From: Closterium sp. NIES-65
Taxonomy: Eukaryota; Streptophyta; Zygnematophyceae; Desmidiales; Closteriaceae
Assembly: GCA_948144175.1 (NCBI GenBank)
Contig: CANXME010002008.1
Location: 558,001-622,000 of the forward strand
Length of the DNA stretch: 64,000 nt
Direction: 5' to 3'
In this document: positions 1 to 11,533 of the stretch, piece by piece
How the letters are laid out: each line of letters starts with the position of its first letter
Position numbering within the stretch: the first letter of the stretch is position 1
The notes under the pieces: generated by a model
Databases searched by the model: none
The model's input: only the letters and a program-made list of their open reading frames with translations
What the model was told of the DNA's origin: nothing
Position numbers and translations under genes: made by a program

Positions 1-794
1 TCCTTCAGTGCTTTGGCTTCACCTGGTCCTCAGCACAGGCCACTCCTCTGGCTATAGGTCACCCGCTCTCAGCTCTGCCTTCGGATGAGTCCGTAGAGTC
101 GAGTGGTCCTTACCCAGAGTTAGTTGGTTGCCTCATGTACTTGATGACTTGCACTCGTCCTGACCTAGCATACCCTCTTAGCCTTCTGGCTCGCTACATG
201 GCTCCTGGTCGTCACGCAAAGGTGCACTGGGATGCTGCAAAGAGGGTATTGCGCTACTTGTGCAGTACATCAGACATGGGGCTCGTGCTTGGAGGAGGGA
301 GCTCAGTTGTTCTCACTGGGCACTCAGACGCTTCTTGGGCTGACGACCAGGCTACTCAGCGGTCGTCACAGGGTTACACCTTCAGCCTTGGCTCTGGTTC
401 AGTTTCGTGGCGCTCTACTCGTTCTTCTTTGGTTCTCAGCTCCAGTTGTGAGGCTAAGATCTACGCCACAGCCATGGCTGCACAGGAGTTACGCTGGCTC
501 ACCTACCTGCTGACTGACCTTGGAGAGCGGCCTAGTTCTCCTCCAGTGCTGTACGTCGACAACAAGGCTGCCATTGCCTTGTGTTAAGAGCACAGACTGG
601 AGCACGGAATGAAGCACATCGCTCTCCGTTACTTCCTTGCTCGTGAGCTTCAGCAGCGTGGTCAGCTTCGTCTGCGCTACGTGGCCTCTCAGGCCAACAC
701 CGCTGATGTTTTCACCAAGGCATTTCAGCCTGGTGATCATCAGCGCTTCTGTACTTTGTTGGGACTAGTGCCCACTTTGTCTCACTTGTTGTAG
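1..794 (+). pseudogene. Copia pol fragment: end of reverse transcriptase and RNase H
   Basis: Open from base 1 in frame 3. It encodes the RT connection region, then the copia-type RNase H starting near LTGHSDASWADD, the second acidic block (SSCEAKIYA), the VDNKAAIAL block, and after a stop the KHIALRYFLARE and ANTADVFTKAF motifs that end copia Pol. An in-frame TAA at 585-587 replaces the Gln codon present at the same place in E7 and E8 (CQEHRLEH). The frame then stays open to the normal terminator at 792-794. The RNase H would lack its last segment, so this copy is non-functional. Confidence 0.92.
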
Positions 795-828
795 GCTTTG
801 CCTGTACTGTGATCTCTATATATACTCC
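1..828 (+). mobile_element. E1: 3' end of a Ty1/copia element (duplicate of the E5 3' end)
   Basis: This is the C-terminal pol part and start of the 3' leader of a plus-strand family-A copia element, cut by the window edge. It matches 19759-20586 base for base as far as I compared (offset 19758), including the same stop codon, so it is a copy of the E5 3' end made after that mutation and after the minus-strand element inserted at ACTCC (824-828). The element's own LTR is not present here, because the E2 LTR begins at 829. Confidence 0.9.
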
Positions 829-956
829 TGTTGAACAAGAATGAATGAACTAAGAGTGAAATGAGTACAAGTATGAAAACCTAGGAATGTGTACCCCCTA
901 TGGGCTAACCCACTGTAGCCTAAACAACTACAACAACATATATAATGTTTTTCACA
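829..956 (-). repeat. 3' LTR of E2
   Basis: A 128-bp terminal repeat with TG/CA ends: on the plus strand it begins TGTTGAACAAG and ends TTTTTCACA. It is identical to the LTR at 20587-20714. The adjoining internal bases give a G-rich tract (TATGGGGG on the minus strand), the expected position of the polypurine tract. The LTR abuts ACTCC (824-828), the target-site copy that marks insertion into the 3' leader of E1. Confidence 0.88.
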
Positions 957-1168
957 CCCCCATAGGCGAAGTGGGGGAGAACTAGGGGTCACAAGACCAG
1001 TCAAGTAAAGCAAAACAAAGCAAGCTCAGGGTGGATCACAACGTCACCACACAATCCAAGCACAAGTGCAAGGCCACAAGGCTAGTTCACATGCAGGAGT
1101 ACAGATATATATATATAAGACTAAACAAGCAAGAGCAGTGATGTATATATGTAACAGTACAAAGAGGG

Positions 1169-4100
1169 TCAAGAGGAGAGCAAGTGAGGCAAGACAGACA
1201 CAAGACCCAGCTGGGTACAGCAGCGCTGATGATCACAAGGCGGAAGGGCCTTGGTGAAGACATCAGCAGTGTTGGCCTCAGAGGCCACGTACGCAAGTCG
1301 CAACTGACCACGCTGCTGTAGCTCACGAGCAAGGAAGTAGCGGAGAGCAATGTGCTTTGTTCTGTGCTCCAGTCTCTGCTCCCGACACAAGGCCAGCATG
1401 GCCTTGTTGTCGACGTACAGGACTGGAGGAGAACGAGGCGGCTCTCCAAGGTCGGTCAGCAGGTAGGTGAGTCAGCGAAGCTCCTAAGCAGCCATGGCCC
1501 CTGCGTAGATCTCAGCCTCACAACTGGAGCCAAGAACAGAAGACGAGCGAGTAGCCCGCCACGAAACAGAGCCGGAACCAAGGCCGAAGGTGTAACCCTG
1601 TGACGACCGCTGCGTAGCCTGGTCATCAGCCCAAGAAGCGTCTGCGTGTCCAGTGAGTACCACTGGACTCCGCCCTCCAAGCACTAGCCCCATGCCCGAC
1701 GTACTGCACAAGTAGCGCAACACCCTCTTCGCTGCAGCCATGTGCTCTGGTCGGTGTCTCCCAGGAGCAACATAGCGTGCAAGAATGCTAAGAGGGTATG
1801 CAAGGTCAGGTCGTGTGCAGGTCATCAGGTACATGAGACAGCCAACAAGCTCTGGGTACGGGCCACTCGACTCTACGGACTCATCCGAAGGCAGAGCTGA
1901 GAGCGAGTGGCGAGTAGACAGAGGAGTGGCCTGAGGCGAGGAGTACGTGAAGCCGAAGCGCTGAAGGACCTGCTGCACCATGTGTGACTGAGTCAGGGTA
2001 ATGGTGCGGCGTGCTCTGTCCCGGGTGATCTGCAAGCCAAGGTAGCTGCGCAGTTCACCTAGGTCAGTGCACGTGTGTCTCTTCTGCAGCTCGGACTTCA
2101 CGTAGGCGAGTCCAGTAGTGTCAGCTGTGGCAAAGACCAAGTCGTCGACGTACACGAGGATGTAGAACGGCGGCAGAGAAGTGTCGGTGCGCAGAAACAG
2201 CGACGAGTCGGCAGTAGACGGAGCGAACCCAAGAGCCGCAAGCGTAGTCCTCAGTGTGTCGTGCCACTCACGTGGCGCCTGGCGGAGACCGTAGACTGGA
2301 CGCCGGAGACTCCACTGGGTACCTGGAGGGAAAGACCCAGTGAAGCCAGGTGGGCGGCGCAGCCAGATCTCTTCGTGCAGGCTGCCCTGCAGGAAAGGTG
2401 TGCTGAAGTCGAGAGAGTGCAACTCATAGTCCCGGTGAGCAGCAACGTGCAGCAGTACCCGAAGAGTGGTCATCTTCGGGGTGGGGGAGAAGGTCTGAAA
2501 GTAGTCAACTCCCCGTCGCTGACTGAAGCCACGAGCCACGTAACGCGCCTTGAAGACAGGCGGAGAACCCGGCGGCCGCTTCACCCTGAAGATCCACATG
2601 CCACTGACGATGTTCACCCCAGGAGGGGGGACAGCGTCAACGTAGGTGCCTGTGGACTTCCAAGAAGCCATCTCTGCATCCATAGCTGCCTGCCACTGAG
2701 AGGAGTACGGACCCTCTATCGCCTCCGCGTAAGAGCGCGGAGTCGGGATGTCAAGTGCATCCGGGTCTCCCTCAGGGGTAAGCAGTACGGACACGAGATG
2801 AGGTGAAGCAGCTGCCAGACACTGGAACTCCTCCTGCCTGTCCTCAAGGACGTCCGTGCCAAGGGCACACTCACCCCCGACGGACGGAGGACAGACAGAC
2901 TCAGACTCAGCGACAAGACTAGCAGCGTAGTCTAGGCGACAGCGAGCAGCAAAGTCGACGAGCTCAGTGACGAGAGCAGACGCAGCAGTAGACTCGAAAG
3001 AAGGGTCAGTGACAACAGTAGCAAGGAGACGCGTGACAGTAGGACTGGCAGCACGAAGAGAGTCCGACTCCGGGTCGGCGAGAGCAGGAAGAGAGGACGC
3101 AGGAGGAGAAGGCAAAGGGGCACGCAGAGGAGCAGTAGACGGACCTAGAGACATCTGGTGCGTGCCAGGGGCAGGAGGAGGACGCTGGCGCGAACTACGA
3201 GCACTAGCGCTAGCAGGACGGACAGGCGACGCAGGATGAGACGCAGACTCACGACGCTCAGTAAGACCGCCAGTAGGACCAGTGTAAGGAGAAGGAGCAG
3301 GTAATGAGGAGGCCGGCTGCAACTGTAACTGTGACGGGACAGGCTGTGAACACGCTAAGGGAGGAGGACCAGGAGGAGGCGAGAGACCAAGAACCTGCTG
3401 AAGGAGCGGAACGAAGTACGGCTGAGGGCGCGCGGCGACTCCAGACACAGCAGGGACAGCACCTGTACCCCCAGCGGCAGTACCAGAACCAGCAGCAGCT
3501 CCAACGCCCAGGTCCTCAGTACTAGCCTCAGCACCAACGCCCGAGTCCTCAGCACCAGCAGTGGCTCCAACACCAGGGTCCACAACACCTGCCGCAGCTC
3601 CAACGCCCGGGTCCTCAGCACCAGCAGGGACTCCGACACCAGGGTCCACAGCACCAGTCGCAGCTCCAACGCCAGGGTCCGCAGCACCAGCCGCAGCCCC
3701 AACGCCCGGGTCCTCAGCACCAGCAGCACCTCCAACCCTCGGGTCCGCAGCACCAGCAGCAGCTCCAACGCCAGGGTCCGCAGCACCAGCAGCAGCTCCA
3801 ACGCCCGGGTCTGTAGCACCAGCAGCACCTCCAACGCCCGGGTCCTCAGCACCAGCAGCACCTCCAACCCTCGGGTCCGCAGCACCAGCAGCAGCTCCAA
3901 CGCCAGGGTCCGCAGCACCAGCAGCAGCTCCAACGCCCGGGTCCGTAGCACCAGGGGCAGCCGGGTCCGTGAGACGAGGCGCACCACTCCGAAGTGTGCA
4001 ATGGCGCTCGTACCACTCACGGATCCGCTCACGAGAGGGGAGCTCCCGACTAGGAGGAGAAGTACCAGCCCCAGTCCCTGGAGTGCGCCTGGTCCCAGAG

Positions 4101-6810
4101 GTAACACTCCGGAGGCTGCAGTACTGTAAGTACCACTCACGCAACTGCTCCGAGGAGAGGTCGCGTCCAGGTGTAGCACCCTCAGGCCCAGCACCGCAAG
4201 GCTCAGCACCCCCAGTCACCGCACCCCCAAGCTCAGCACCCCCAGGCTCAGTACCCCCAGTGTCCGCACCCCAAGGCTCAGCACCCCCAGAGTCCGCACC
4301 CCCAGGCTCAGCACCCCCAGAGTCAGCACCCCCAGGCTCAGCACCCCCAGTCTCCGCACCCCCAGGCTCAGCACCCCCAGCAAGACGAGAGTCGACAGCA
4401 ACCTCAACAGGCTCGACCGGGTCTACCTGAGACACACCTGAGGGAGCGGCACCCTGAGGGGGGAGGGGGTCTACGACAGCAGCACCTGGCGCGAGGAAGA
4501 GAGGCGGGGGTGGGAGCGGGGCAGTGCGGTAGGGAAAGAGGCAGTAGTAGCGGACAGACTCGTCAAAAGTGACGTCCTGAGAGGGCAAGACCTGGCGCGA
4601 GGTGGCGTGGTAAAACTGCCAACCAGGCGCGTCCGGAACAAAGCCGAGGAAGACGCAGGGAACAGCACGAGAGGAGAGCTTGTCCGCAGACGAATTGCGG
4701 ACAAAAGCTCGAGATCCCCAGACCCGGAAACGTGACGCATCGCCAACCTCCCCCGTCCACAGCAGTGTGGGCGAGGTCTCCGACAAGGAGACACGGGGCC
4801 AGAGGTTGAGCTGATGCGCAGCGTACCGGACCGCAAACGGCCACAGAAAGTGGGGGGCACCCGCATGGATCAAGGAGGTACGAGCGACCTCCATGACCAG
4901 GCCAATGTGGCGCTCCGCAACCCCATTCTGCTGTGGAGAGGCCGGAAGCGTGAACGACTGCTCAATGCCGTGCTCAGCACAGTAGGCTGCCAAGAGGTCG
5001 GAGGAGAACTCACCACCTCTGTCAGAGTGCAAGCGCAGGACAGGAAAGTCCGAGCGGAAACGCTCGCTGAGCTGGAGACGAGCTCTGCGGATCCAAGGGA
5101 TCAAAACATCAGGGACCTCACCCTTGGCTCGCAAGGGGAAGACCGTGGTGTAGCGCGAGTAGTCGTCAACAACGATCAGGAAGTACCTCTCCTGACCCTG
5201 ACCACGGACGCGGGCTGGGCCCCACACGTCCATGTGGAGCGTCTGCAAAGGAGCAGTCGTCGGGGGAAACGAGGAGGAGTGAGGAGCGGCGCGCTGCCGC
5301 CCCTCGACACAGGGAAGACAGGGAGGAGCAGGCGAGGGTGGGAGGGGAGGGAGGACTCTGGGAAGACCAGAGACAAGGTACCGGGAGTGCATGGCACGAA
5401 GGCGCTGCACAGACGGGTGGCCCAGTCGGTGGTGCCAGAGGACAGTCTCGTGCGCTAGAGAGCGACACGAGCAGGGGGCGGACAGCTGACCTGACGCGGA
5501 CGCAGACGCAGACGCAGCGACCTGAGGGGGGGGCAGTAGTCAGTGTGTACAGATCCGACCCCGGCTGCCGGGTGAAGGTAGCCAAGTGGCGGCCTGTACG
5601 GGCACACGTGCAGTGTGTGACACGCTCGTAGGCAGGGGTGAACTGGTGAACATCCGCGTCCTGTAGTGCACAACCTGCCACCAAGTTCGTAGAGAACGAG
5701 GGGAGGTGGAGACCTGACAGTGTGCCCGACGGGACCGCAGGACAGGGAAGGACAGTGGAGGAGGTCGCAAGGACCGGACCCCCAGAGGGGTCAGCGAGGG
5801 AGACAGCAACTGGCCGAGCAAGGGGCTCAAGGGCAGTGCGGTCACGAAAGAAACAGCGAGAGGCACCTGAATCCAGTGTGAAGGTGTGCAGTGCTGCAGT
5901 CGACACAGTACTAGGGGGGGCAGACGTACACGCACCTAGAGCAGCAGCCTCACCAGCACCTGGGGTAGCGGACACGCGAGTACCTGGAGTGGCAGACGCA
6001 CTAGTCCTAATGCCCGGGTCGGGCGGGACACTCAGGTACTCAGCACCCTCTCCACTAGTAGACATCACATACATGGCAGTGAGAATAGCATCAAAGTCTA
6101 GAGCATAAATATCAATCCCCTTCTTCAGGAGATCAACCCAGCGGGGCAGCTCAGTGGCCTGAGGGAACTGAACACGCCAAGCGTCGTTCAGACGAGCGAA
6201 GCAACGCTGTGTGGCGTGCGGTCCCCCACACGGCTGGCCAGTGCGGTCACCAGTGCGAATGACGTACGTGCAGCTAAGGCCACCCCCCCCCCCCGTGCTG
6301 AGAGTACCACTCATGGACCTCCTGGGGCGACGGAGTGTGCTGCTGGCCCTGGCCACTGCCAGCGCCTCCACGACCACCACCGCCGCTACCACCTCCTCGA
6401 CCACCCCAACCCCGGCCACTGCCCCGTCCACCGCCACCCCCACCACCTCCTCCGCCCCGGCCACCTCCCCCGCCGCTGCCGCCACCCCCCCCACTGCTGC
6501 CACCTCCCCCACCCGCGCCACCCCCCCCGCCACCACCACCTCCCCCACCACCGCCACCCCCGCTGTCACCACCACCGCCCTTGCCCCCCTTGCCCTTGCC
6601 GCTGCGGCGCCCACTCGAAGCAGACGCAGTCCCGACCTTCTCAGCACCAAGGAGGTCGACAGCAGCAGCAGAGGCGACAGAGGGAAGAAGGGGGGAGGGA
6701 GAACACCCCTCAAAGAACGGGGTACGGGGGTCACCGCGAGAGGCACCTACAGCGACTATGCTAGCCTCAGCTGCAAGCAGTTCCTTCTCGAGGAGGGCAA
6801 TGGTGAGCTC
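1169..6810 (-). pseudogene. Copia gag-pol of E2, 5'-truncated and broken
   Basis: In translation order it has the second half of Gag, a Gly-rich stretch (about 6600-6320), a C-x13-C-x3-H-x4-C finger, the DSGA protease site, pre-integrase and integrase (LHMDVWG, LHSDRGGEF, QQNGVAE), a long Pro/Ala/Gly linker, reverse transcriptase with YVDD, and RNase H. Breaks visible here are a frameshift in the C homopolymer near 6285, an extra base in the G run near 5526-5533, TAG at 1484-1486 (private to this copy) and TGA at 1472-1474 (shared with E6). The linker-to-RT stretch 1484-5410 stays open, whereas E6 carries two stops there. The two copies have thus decayed independently since the duplication. 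Confidence 0.88.
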
Positions 6811-7257
6811 CAGCTCCAGCAGGAGCGGCAGCTCCAGTACCGCTAGCAGCTCCAGCAGTCCAGCAGGACCAACTCCAGCAGCCCTAGAAGCACCCCCAGT
6901 CCCAGCAGCTCCAGCACCGCCAGTACGAGTACCTCCGGGACCAGCAGTAACAGTAGTACCTCCAGCTCCAGCAGCACGGCTCCAGCGCCGGGCAAACCAC
7001 TCGCGCAGCTCCAGCGGAGAGAGCGGCTCCCGCCTCGACGAATCACTGCGAGAGGCCACACGAGCAGACCCAACATCCCTAGGCTCCGCACTCCCAGGCT
7101 CAGCACCCCCAGACTCAGCACCCCCAGGCTCAGCACCCCCAGGCTCAACACCCCCAGGCTCCGCGCCTCCAGACCCGGCACCCGCAGGCTCAGCACCTCT
7201 AGCAGCACTAGAGTCAACAGCTACCTCGACAGGCTTGACTGCGTCTACTTGGGACAC
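6274..7257 (-). other. In-frame fusion reading frame across the E3/E2 junction
   Basis: An open frame of 327 codons runs from the E3 integrase-RT linker (EPGGAEPGG repeats) through the junction at 6810/6811 (codons GAG CTC, Glu-Leu, which exist in both parents) into E2 Gag (TIALLEKELLAAEAS) and its Gly-rich tail. The fusion is seen directly. Nothing indicates expression. The frame is lost again in the C homopolymer at about 6285-6294. Confidence 0.75.
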
Positions 7258-10200
7258 ACCTTACGGGGCAGGACCCTGAGGGGGGAGGGAGTCTACCGGG
7301 GGAGGACCTGGCGCAAGGAAGAGCGACGGCGGGGGGAGGGGCGCAGTGCGGTAGGGGAAGAGACGGTAGTAAGGCACCGACTCGTCAAAGGTGACGTCCT
7401 GGGAGGACAGAACTCGGCGCGAGGTGGGGTGGTAAAACTGCCACCGAGGCGCGTCAGGGGGGAAGCAAAGGATTCGCAGGGAATAGCATGGGGGGACATC
7501 TTGTCTGTAGACAAGTCGCGGACAAACGCCCGAGATCCCCAGACCCGAAACGCAGACGCATCGCCAACCTTCCCCGTCCACCGTAAGGTGGGGGAGGTCT
7601 CTGGCAAGGAGACCCGGGGCTGAAGGTTGAGCTGATGCGCTGCGTACTGAACCGCAAACGGCCACAGAAAATGGGGGGCAGCCGCATGGATCATGGACGT
7701 ACGAGCGACGTCCATGACCATGCCAATGCGGCGCTCAGCAATCCCATTTTGCTGTGGAGAGGCCGGAAGCATGAAGGTTTGGCGGATGCCCTGTGCTCGA
7801 CAGAAGGCTCCTAGACGAGCAGAGGAAAACTCCCCGCCTCTGTCAGAGTGCAGACGCAGAACAGGAAAGTCCGAGCCGAAACTCTCTCTGAGCCGGAGAC
7901 GAGCTGCGCGGATCCAGTCGATCAACACCTCAGTGACGCCACCCTTGTTGCGCAAGGGGAAGACTGTGGTGTAACGCGAATAGTCGTCAACCACCAACAG
8001 GAAGTAACGCTCGTGCCCCTGGCCACGGACGCAGGCGGGGCCCCACACGTCCATGTGAAGAGTCTGCAGCGGAGCCTCTGTCGGAGGAAACTCGGAGGAG
8101 TGAGGGGCGGCGCGCTGTCGCCCCTCGGCGCAGGGGACGCAGGTAGGGCCAGGCCCCGGAGGTAGGGGAGGGAGAGACCGGGGGAGACCAGAGACAAGGA
8201 CACGGGAGGCCATGCCTCGGAGACGAGGCAGGGAGGGGTGACCAAGGCGGTGGTGCCAAAGGAGAGTCTGGTGGGACAGGAGACGACACGAGCAGGGAGC
8301 AGACTCAGGACCAGACCTGGACGCTGCAGCAAACACCTAACTCGACGCAACTACCTGACCAGACTAAGCAGCCGGAGGAGACTCAGTAGTAAGTGTGTGC
8401 AGGCTCGACCCCGGCCGACGGGTGAACGTGGCCAAGTGTCGGCCTGTCCGAGCACACGTGCAGTGGGCGCTGACTCGCAGGAGTGAACTGGTCAACCCCT
8501 CTATCCTGTAGATCAGCTCCACTCACCAAGTTCGTAGAGAACGAGGGGAGGTAGAGACCTAACAGGGTGCCAGAGGGGGCTGTCGGGCACGGTAAGACAG
8601 TGGAGAAGGTAGCAAGGACAGGACCCCCAGAGGGGTCCGCCAGGGAGAGTGCAACCGGCCGACTAAGCGGCGTAAGCGTGGTGTGGTCTCGAAAGAAGGA
8701 GCGGGAAGCACCCGAGTCAAGGGTGAAGGTGTGTAAGGCCTGAGCCGACGTAGTACCTGAGAGAGCAGACTCACCAGCACCTGGGGCAGCAGACGCACTA
8801 GCACCTAGAGCAGCAGCCTCACCAGCACCTGCAGCAGCAGCCTCAATGCCCGGGTCAAGCGGAACACACAGGTAACAGTCACCCTCAACACTATCAGACA
8901 CAGCATACATGGCAGCAAGAATAGCATCAAAGTCAAGATCAAAGATAGCAACCCCCGCCCTAGACAGCTCTACCCAGCGAGGGATCTCAGAGGCCTCAAG
9001 GAACTGGTGACGCCACGCGTCCGTTAGGCGGTCAAAGCAGCGCTGGGTGGAGTGCGGGCCCCCGCACTGCTCACCAGCGCGGTCGCTGGTACGGAGGACG
9101 TACGTGCAGGGACTAGTACCCCCACCGCGCTGACGCGCAGCGTACCACTCACGAAGCTGCTGAGGGGACAGGGTCTCACGACTGCGCTGCTGCTGCTGTC
9201 GCGGACCACCACCGGACCCACTCCTCTATGCAGAGCCGCGACCAGCTCCACCGCTGCCGCCACCGCCTCCGCCACCTCCGCCGCCTCCACCACCTCCGCC
9301 GCCTCCGCCACCTCCGCCACCTCCGCTCCTTCTGCCACCACCACCGCCTCCTCCGCCTCCATTGCTGCCACCGACACCTCCACCCCCGCCACCACTCCCA
9401 CCACCACCCCCACCCCCTCCACTGCCTCCACCACCACCTCCACCGCCCCCGCCATCCCCTCCAGCGCCCTTGCCCCCCTTGCCCTTGCCGGTGCGGCGTC
9501 TCCCGCTAGGGGTAGACGCAGCGCCGACCGACTCAAAACCAATGAGGTCGGCCGCAGCAGCAGAGGAAACAGAGGGCAAGAGGGGGGAGGGAGAACACCC
9601 CTCAAAAACAGGGGTGCGAGGGTCACCACGAAAGGCTCCTACAGCGACTATGCTCTTCTCTGCTGCTAGGAGGCGCTCCTCGAGGAGGTCAACGATGAGT
9701 GTGGTGGGGCAAACTGAGAGGAAGTGGTCCCTGACTAATCGAAGGGAGTCAGGGAGCCGGGTGACTATGTAGTGGAGGGTGATGTTCATGAGTGGGGGGT
9801 TCTTGGCACAGAAATCAGCAGGAAGCGCAGAGCGGTAGCGAGTGTCACTAGTGCGAAGGTGCGTAATGAGGTCAGCGACTGTGGGAAAGGCAGCAAGGTC
9901 AGGGAACAGGTACGGCAGCATGAGGCTGCTAAGCGCAGCAGTGGCAGGGGAGGAGTAGCGTGCAACTACAGCGTCGTACAAGGTCTTAGCACTCTTGTAC
10001 TGGCTAAAGTGAGCACGCTCAGTGGTCGGTAAGTGGCGACGCACAGCAAGGCGGGCAGCAGCATCGCGTGTGGCCCACTGTGAGCGAACAGTGTTGTCAG
10101 CAGTAGAAGGCGGGGCAGGAGAGGCACAAGAGGTGAGATCGAACAGGGAGAGTCCGTCTGCCCTATCGCACTGTAGGAACAGCTGGAGGTCATCGACCCA

Positions 10201-10260
10201 GACCTCAAAGTCAGCAGCACGACCCTCAGCATCAAAGGTAAGGACACTGGGGGTAGCCAT
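6811..10260 (-). pseudogene. Copia gag-pol of E3 (Gag, protease, integrase, part of linker)
   Basis: Gag starts at the ATG at 10258-10260 and runs open through the helical part (DLQLFLQCDRADG, LPYLFPDLAAFPTVADLI) into a Gly run of more than 60 residues. The frame changes near 9230. The finger (C-x13-C-x3-H-x4-C) follows, then protease TLDSGASRSFF (near 8700) and integrase with DVWG, LHSDRGGEFSS and QQNGIAERR (8050-7730). A TAG near 8338 replaces the Gln of the related E4 reading, and a frameshift lies near 7460. The linker (7257-6811) carries EPGGA-type repeats and then fuses in frame to E2 gag. It cannot give a working polyprotein. Confidence 0.85.
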
Positions 10261-10967
10261 GACTGTAGTGGCCTAGCAGGGAGTGATCTCACCAGTCCGA
10301 GTAAGTAGGGCCGGGGCGCGCCGGTAGGAACAGTAGTGGCTCGACGGCAGGGCGGCTCGGTGGCTCTGCTGCTGGGTGGCTCGGCGGCTCGGTTGCTGGG
10401 CGGAACGGCGGCTCGGGTGCTGGGCGGCTCGGCGGCTCGGCTGTTGGGCGGCTCGGTTGCTGGGCGGCTCGGCGGCTCGGCTGCTGGGTGGCTCGGCAGC
10501 TCGGCTGTTGGGCGGCTCGGCTGCTGGGCGGCTTGGCTGCTCAGGTGCTGGGCGGCTCAGCGGTGAAGGGGCCGGTAGAGGCGGCGATGGGGCCGCTAGG
10601 GGCGAAGATGGGGCCGCTAAGGGTGGCGAGGTGGCCGCGAAGGGGCGGCGACGGGGCCGCAGAGGGGCCGCAAGGGGCCTAGAGGGGCGGCAACGAGGCC
10701 GCGAAGGGGCCGTAAGGGGCCTAGAGGAGGCGGCGACGGTGCCGCAAGTGGCGGCGACGGGGCCGCGAAGGGGCCGCGAGGGGCCTAGAGGGGCGGCGAC
10801 GGGGCCGCTAGGGGCGGCGACGGGGCCTAGAGCGGCGGCGACAGGGCCGTGAAGGGGCCGCGAGGGGCCTAGAGCGGGCGGGACGTGAGGGCGGCCTACG
10901 GGGCACGCCTCGGGCAGGAAAAAAAGATCGAGTTAGTTGGTGCGCCCTGAGAAGCGTTCCCACGAGG
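10261..10967 (-). repeat. GC-rich repetitive leader of E3
   Basis: This non-coding leader lies between the primer-binding site and the gag start. Nearest gag (10330-10560) are repeats of about 10-25 bp built on GGCGGCTCGG and CTGGGCGGCTCGG. Further out (10560-10880) is a second block built on GGGGCCGC and AGGGGCGGCGAC. Long Ala/Arg/Gly-rich open frames here are by-products of the repeat and are not annotated as genes. Confidence 0.75.
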
Positions 10968-10984
10968 GGACCTGCTCTATACCA
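10968..10984 (-). promoter_or_regulatory. Primer-binding site of E3 (TGGTATAGAGCAGGTCC)
   Basis: Directly inside the 5' LTR. It reads TGGTATAGAGCAGGTCC on the minus strand, one base shorter than the plant initiator-Met type TGGTATCAGAGC used by E6. E8 has the same variant. Confidence 0.8.
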
Positions 10985-11108
10985 TGTGAAGAATGAGGAA
11001 TGTATGAACTAGCACAAGGTTGGGTACAAGTAGGAAACCCTAGGAAACTGTACCCCATAGTGTCTACCCCACTATAGCCTAGACAAGCTACATGATATAA
11101 GTTTGACA
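10985..11108 (-). repeat. 5' LTR of E3
   Basis: A 124-bp LTR, TG...CA on the plus strand (TGTGAAGAATGAGG to GTTTGACA). It is the most divergent LTR in the window, which suggests an old insertion, but its partner is lost so the age cannot be estimated. The flank after 11108 is the hAT-like fragment. Confidence 0.85.
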
Positions 11109-11262
11109 TGTTTGCCACGTTCCTCAAGAACGGCGTCGCCGTCACGCAGTTCATGGCGCTGCTGACGGTGCATAAGTACGACGCGTCTTTGCTTTTTACC
11201 GTGCTCACGAGTAACCTGGACTCTGTTGATGTCGACAACAAACGCGTGTCCGCCATCGGCCC
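11109..11262 (+). pseudogene. Possible hAT-type transposase fragment
   Basis: About 50 codons are open, starting FATFLKNGVAVTQFMALL and containing KYDASLLFTVL, between the E3 5' LTR and the GC-rich leader of E4. The pattern (short strand, acidic-Ala, then an Ile/Leu-rich helix) recalls the segment before the second catalytic Asp in ZNF862-like hAT transposases, but this is pattern recognition only. If correct, it and the hAT remnant at 43775-44500, on the same strand, may be two ends of one interrupted element. Confidence 0.3.
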
Positions 11263-11533
11263 TGCCGAGCCGCCCTGCCGCCGAGCCGCCCAGCAGCCGA
11301 GCCGCCCTGCCGCCGAGTCGCCCAGCAGCTGAGCCGCCCTGCCGCCGAGCCGCCCAGTAGCCGAGCCGCCCAGCAGCCGAGCCGCCTTGCCGCCGAGCCG
11401 CCCAGCAGCTGAGCCGCCCTGCCGCCGAGCCACCGAGCCGCCCTACTGTCTAGCAGCTGTTGTTCCTACTGGTGCTCCCCGGCCCCTCCTTCCTCGGACT
11501 GGTGAGCTCACTTCCTCCTAGGCCACTGCAGTC

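Larger units (their letters stand above)
829..6810 (-). mobile_element. E2: truncated minus-strand copia element (duplicate of E6)
   Basis: Family-A copia element, 3' LTR at 829-956, internal region reading leftwards. It corresponds to 20587-26800 of E6. The main length difference is 231 bp in the linker tandem repeat (seven 33-bp units fewer here), plus 1-4 bp indels in homopolymers and a TA microsatellite near 1105. At 6810 homology to E6 stops abruptly after GGTGAGCTC and the sequence continues into the pol linker of E3. The element therefore lacks the first part of gag, its leader and its 5' LTR. Confidence 0.9.
6811..11108 (-). mobile_element. E3: family-B copia element, 3'-truncated, fused to E2
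   Basis: A 5' LTR (10985-11108), a primer-binding site, a GC-rich leader and gag-pol up to the integrase-RT linker are present. RT, RNase H and the 3' LTR are missing. At 6810/6811 the linker passes directly into the gag of E2. Gag resembles E4 (MATPSVLTFDAEGRA) more than the family-A elements, so E3 and E4 are sister copies standing head to head around 11109-11265. Confidence 0.87.

Noticed and set aside
2075..2806. 243-codon plus-strand frame (and 21831-22562)
   Set aside because: Antisense to the reverse transcriptase of E2/E6.
3561..4430. 289-codon frame of APTPGS repeats (and its counterpart at 23317-24417)
   Set aside because: Antisense shadow of the 33-bp linker repeat; such arrays stay open on several frames because the unit is a multiple of 3.
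6335..7279. Long Pro-rich plus-strand frame
   Set aside because: Reverse-complement shadow of the Gly-rich tract and linker of E2/E3; same for the Pro-rich frames at 9362-9772, 12097-12582, 15092-15616, 26325-26873, 34022-34549 and 37929-38480.
10336..10852. Ala/Arg/Gly/Trp-rich repeat proteins
   Set aside because: Produced by the GC minisatellite leader of E3; no codon or domain support.
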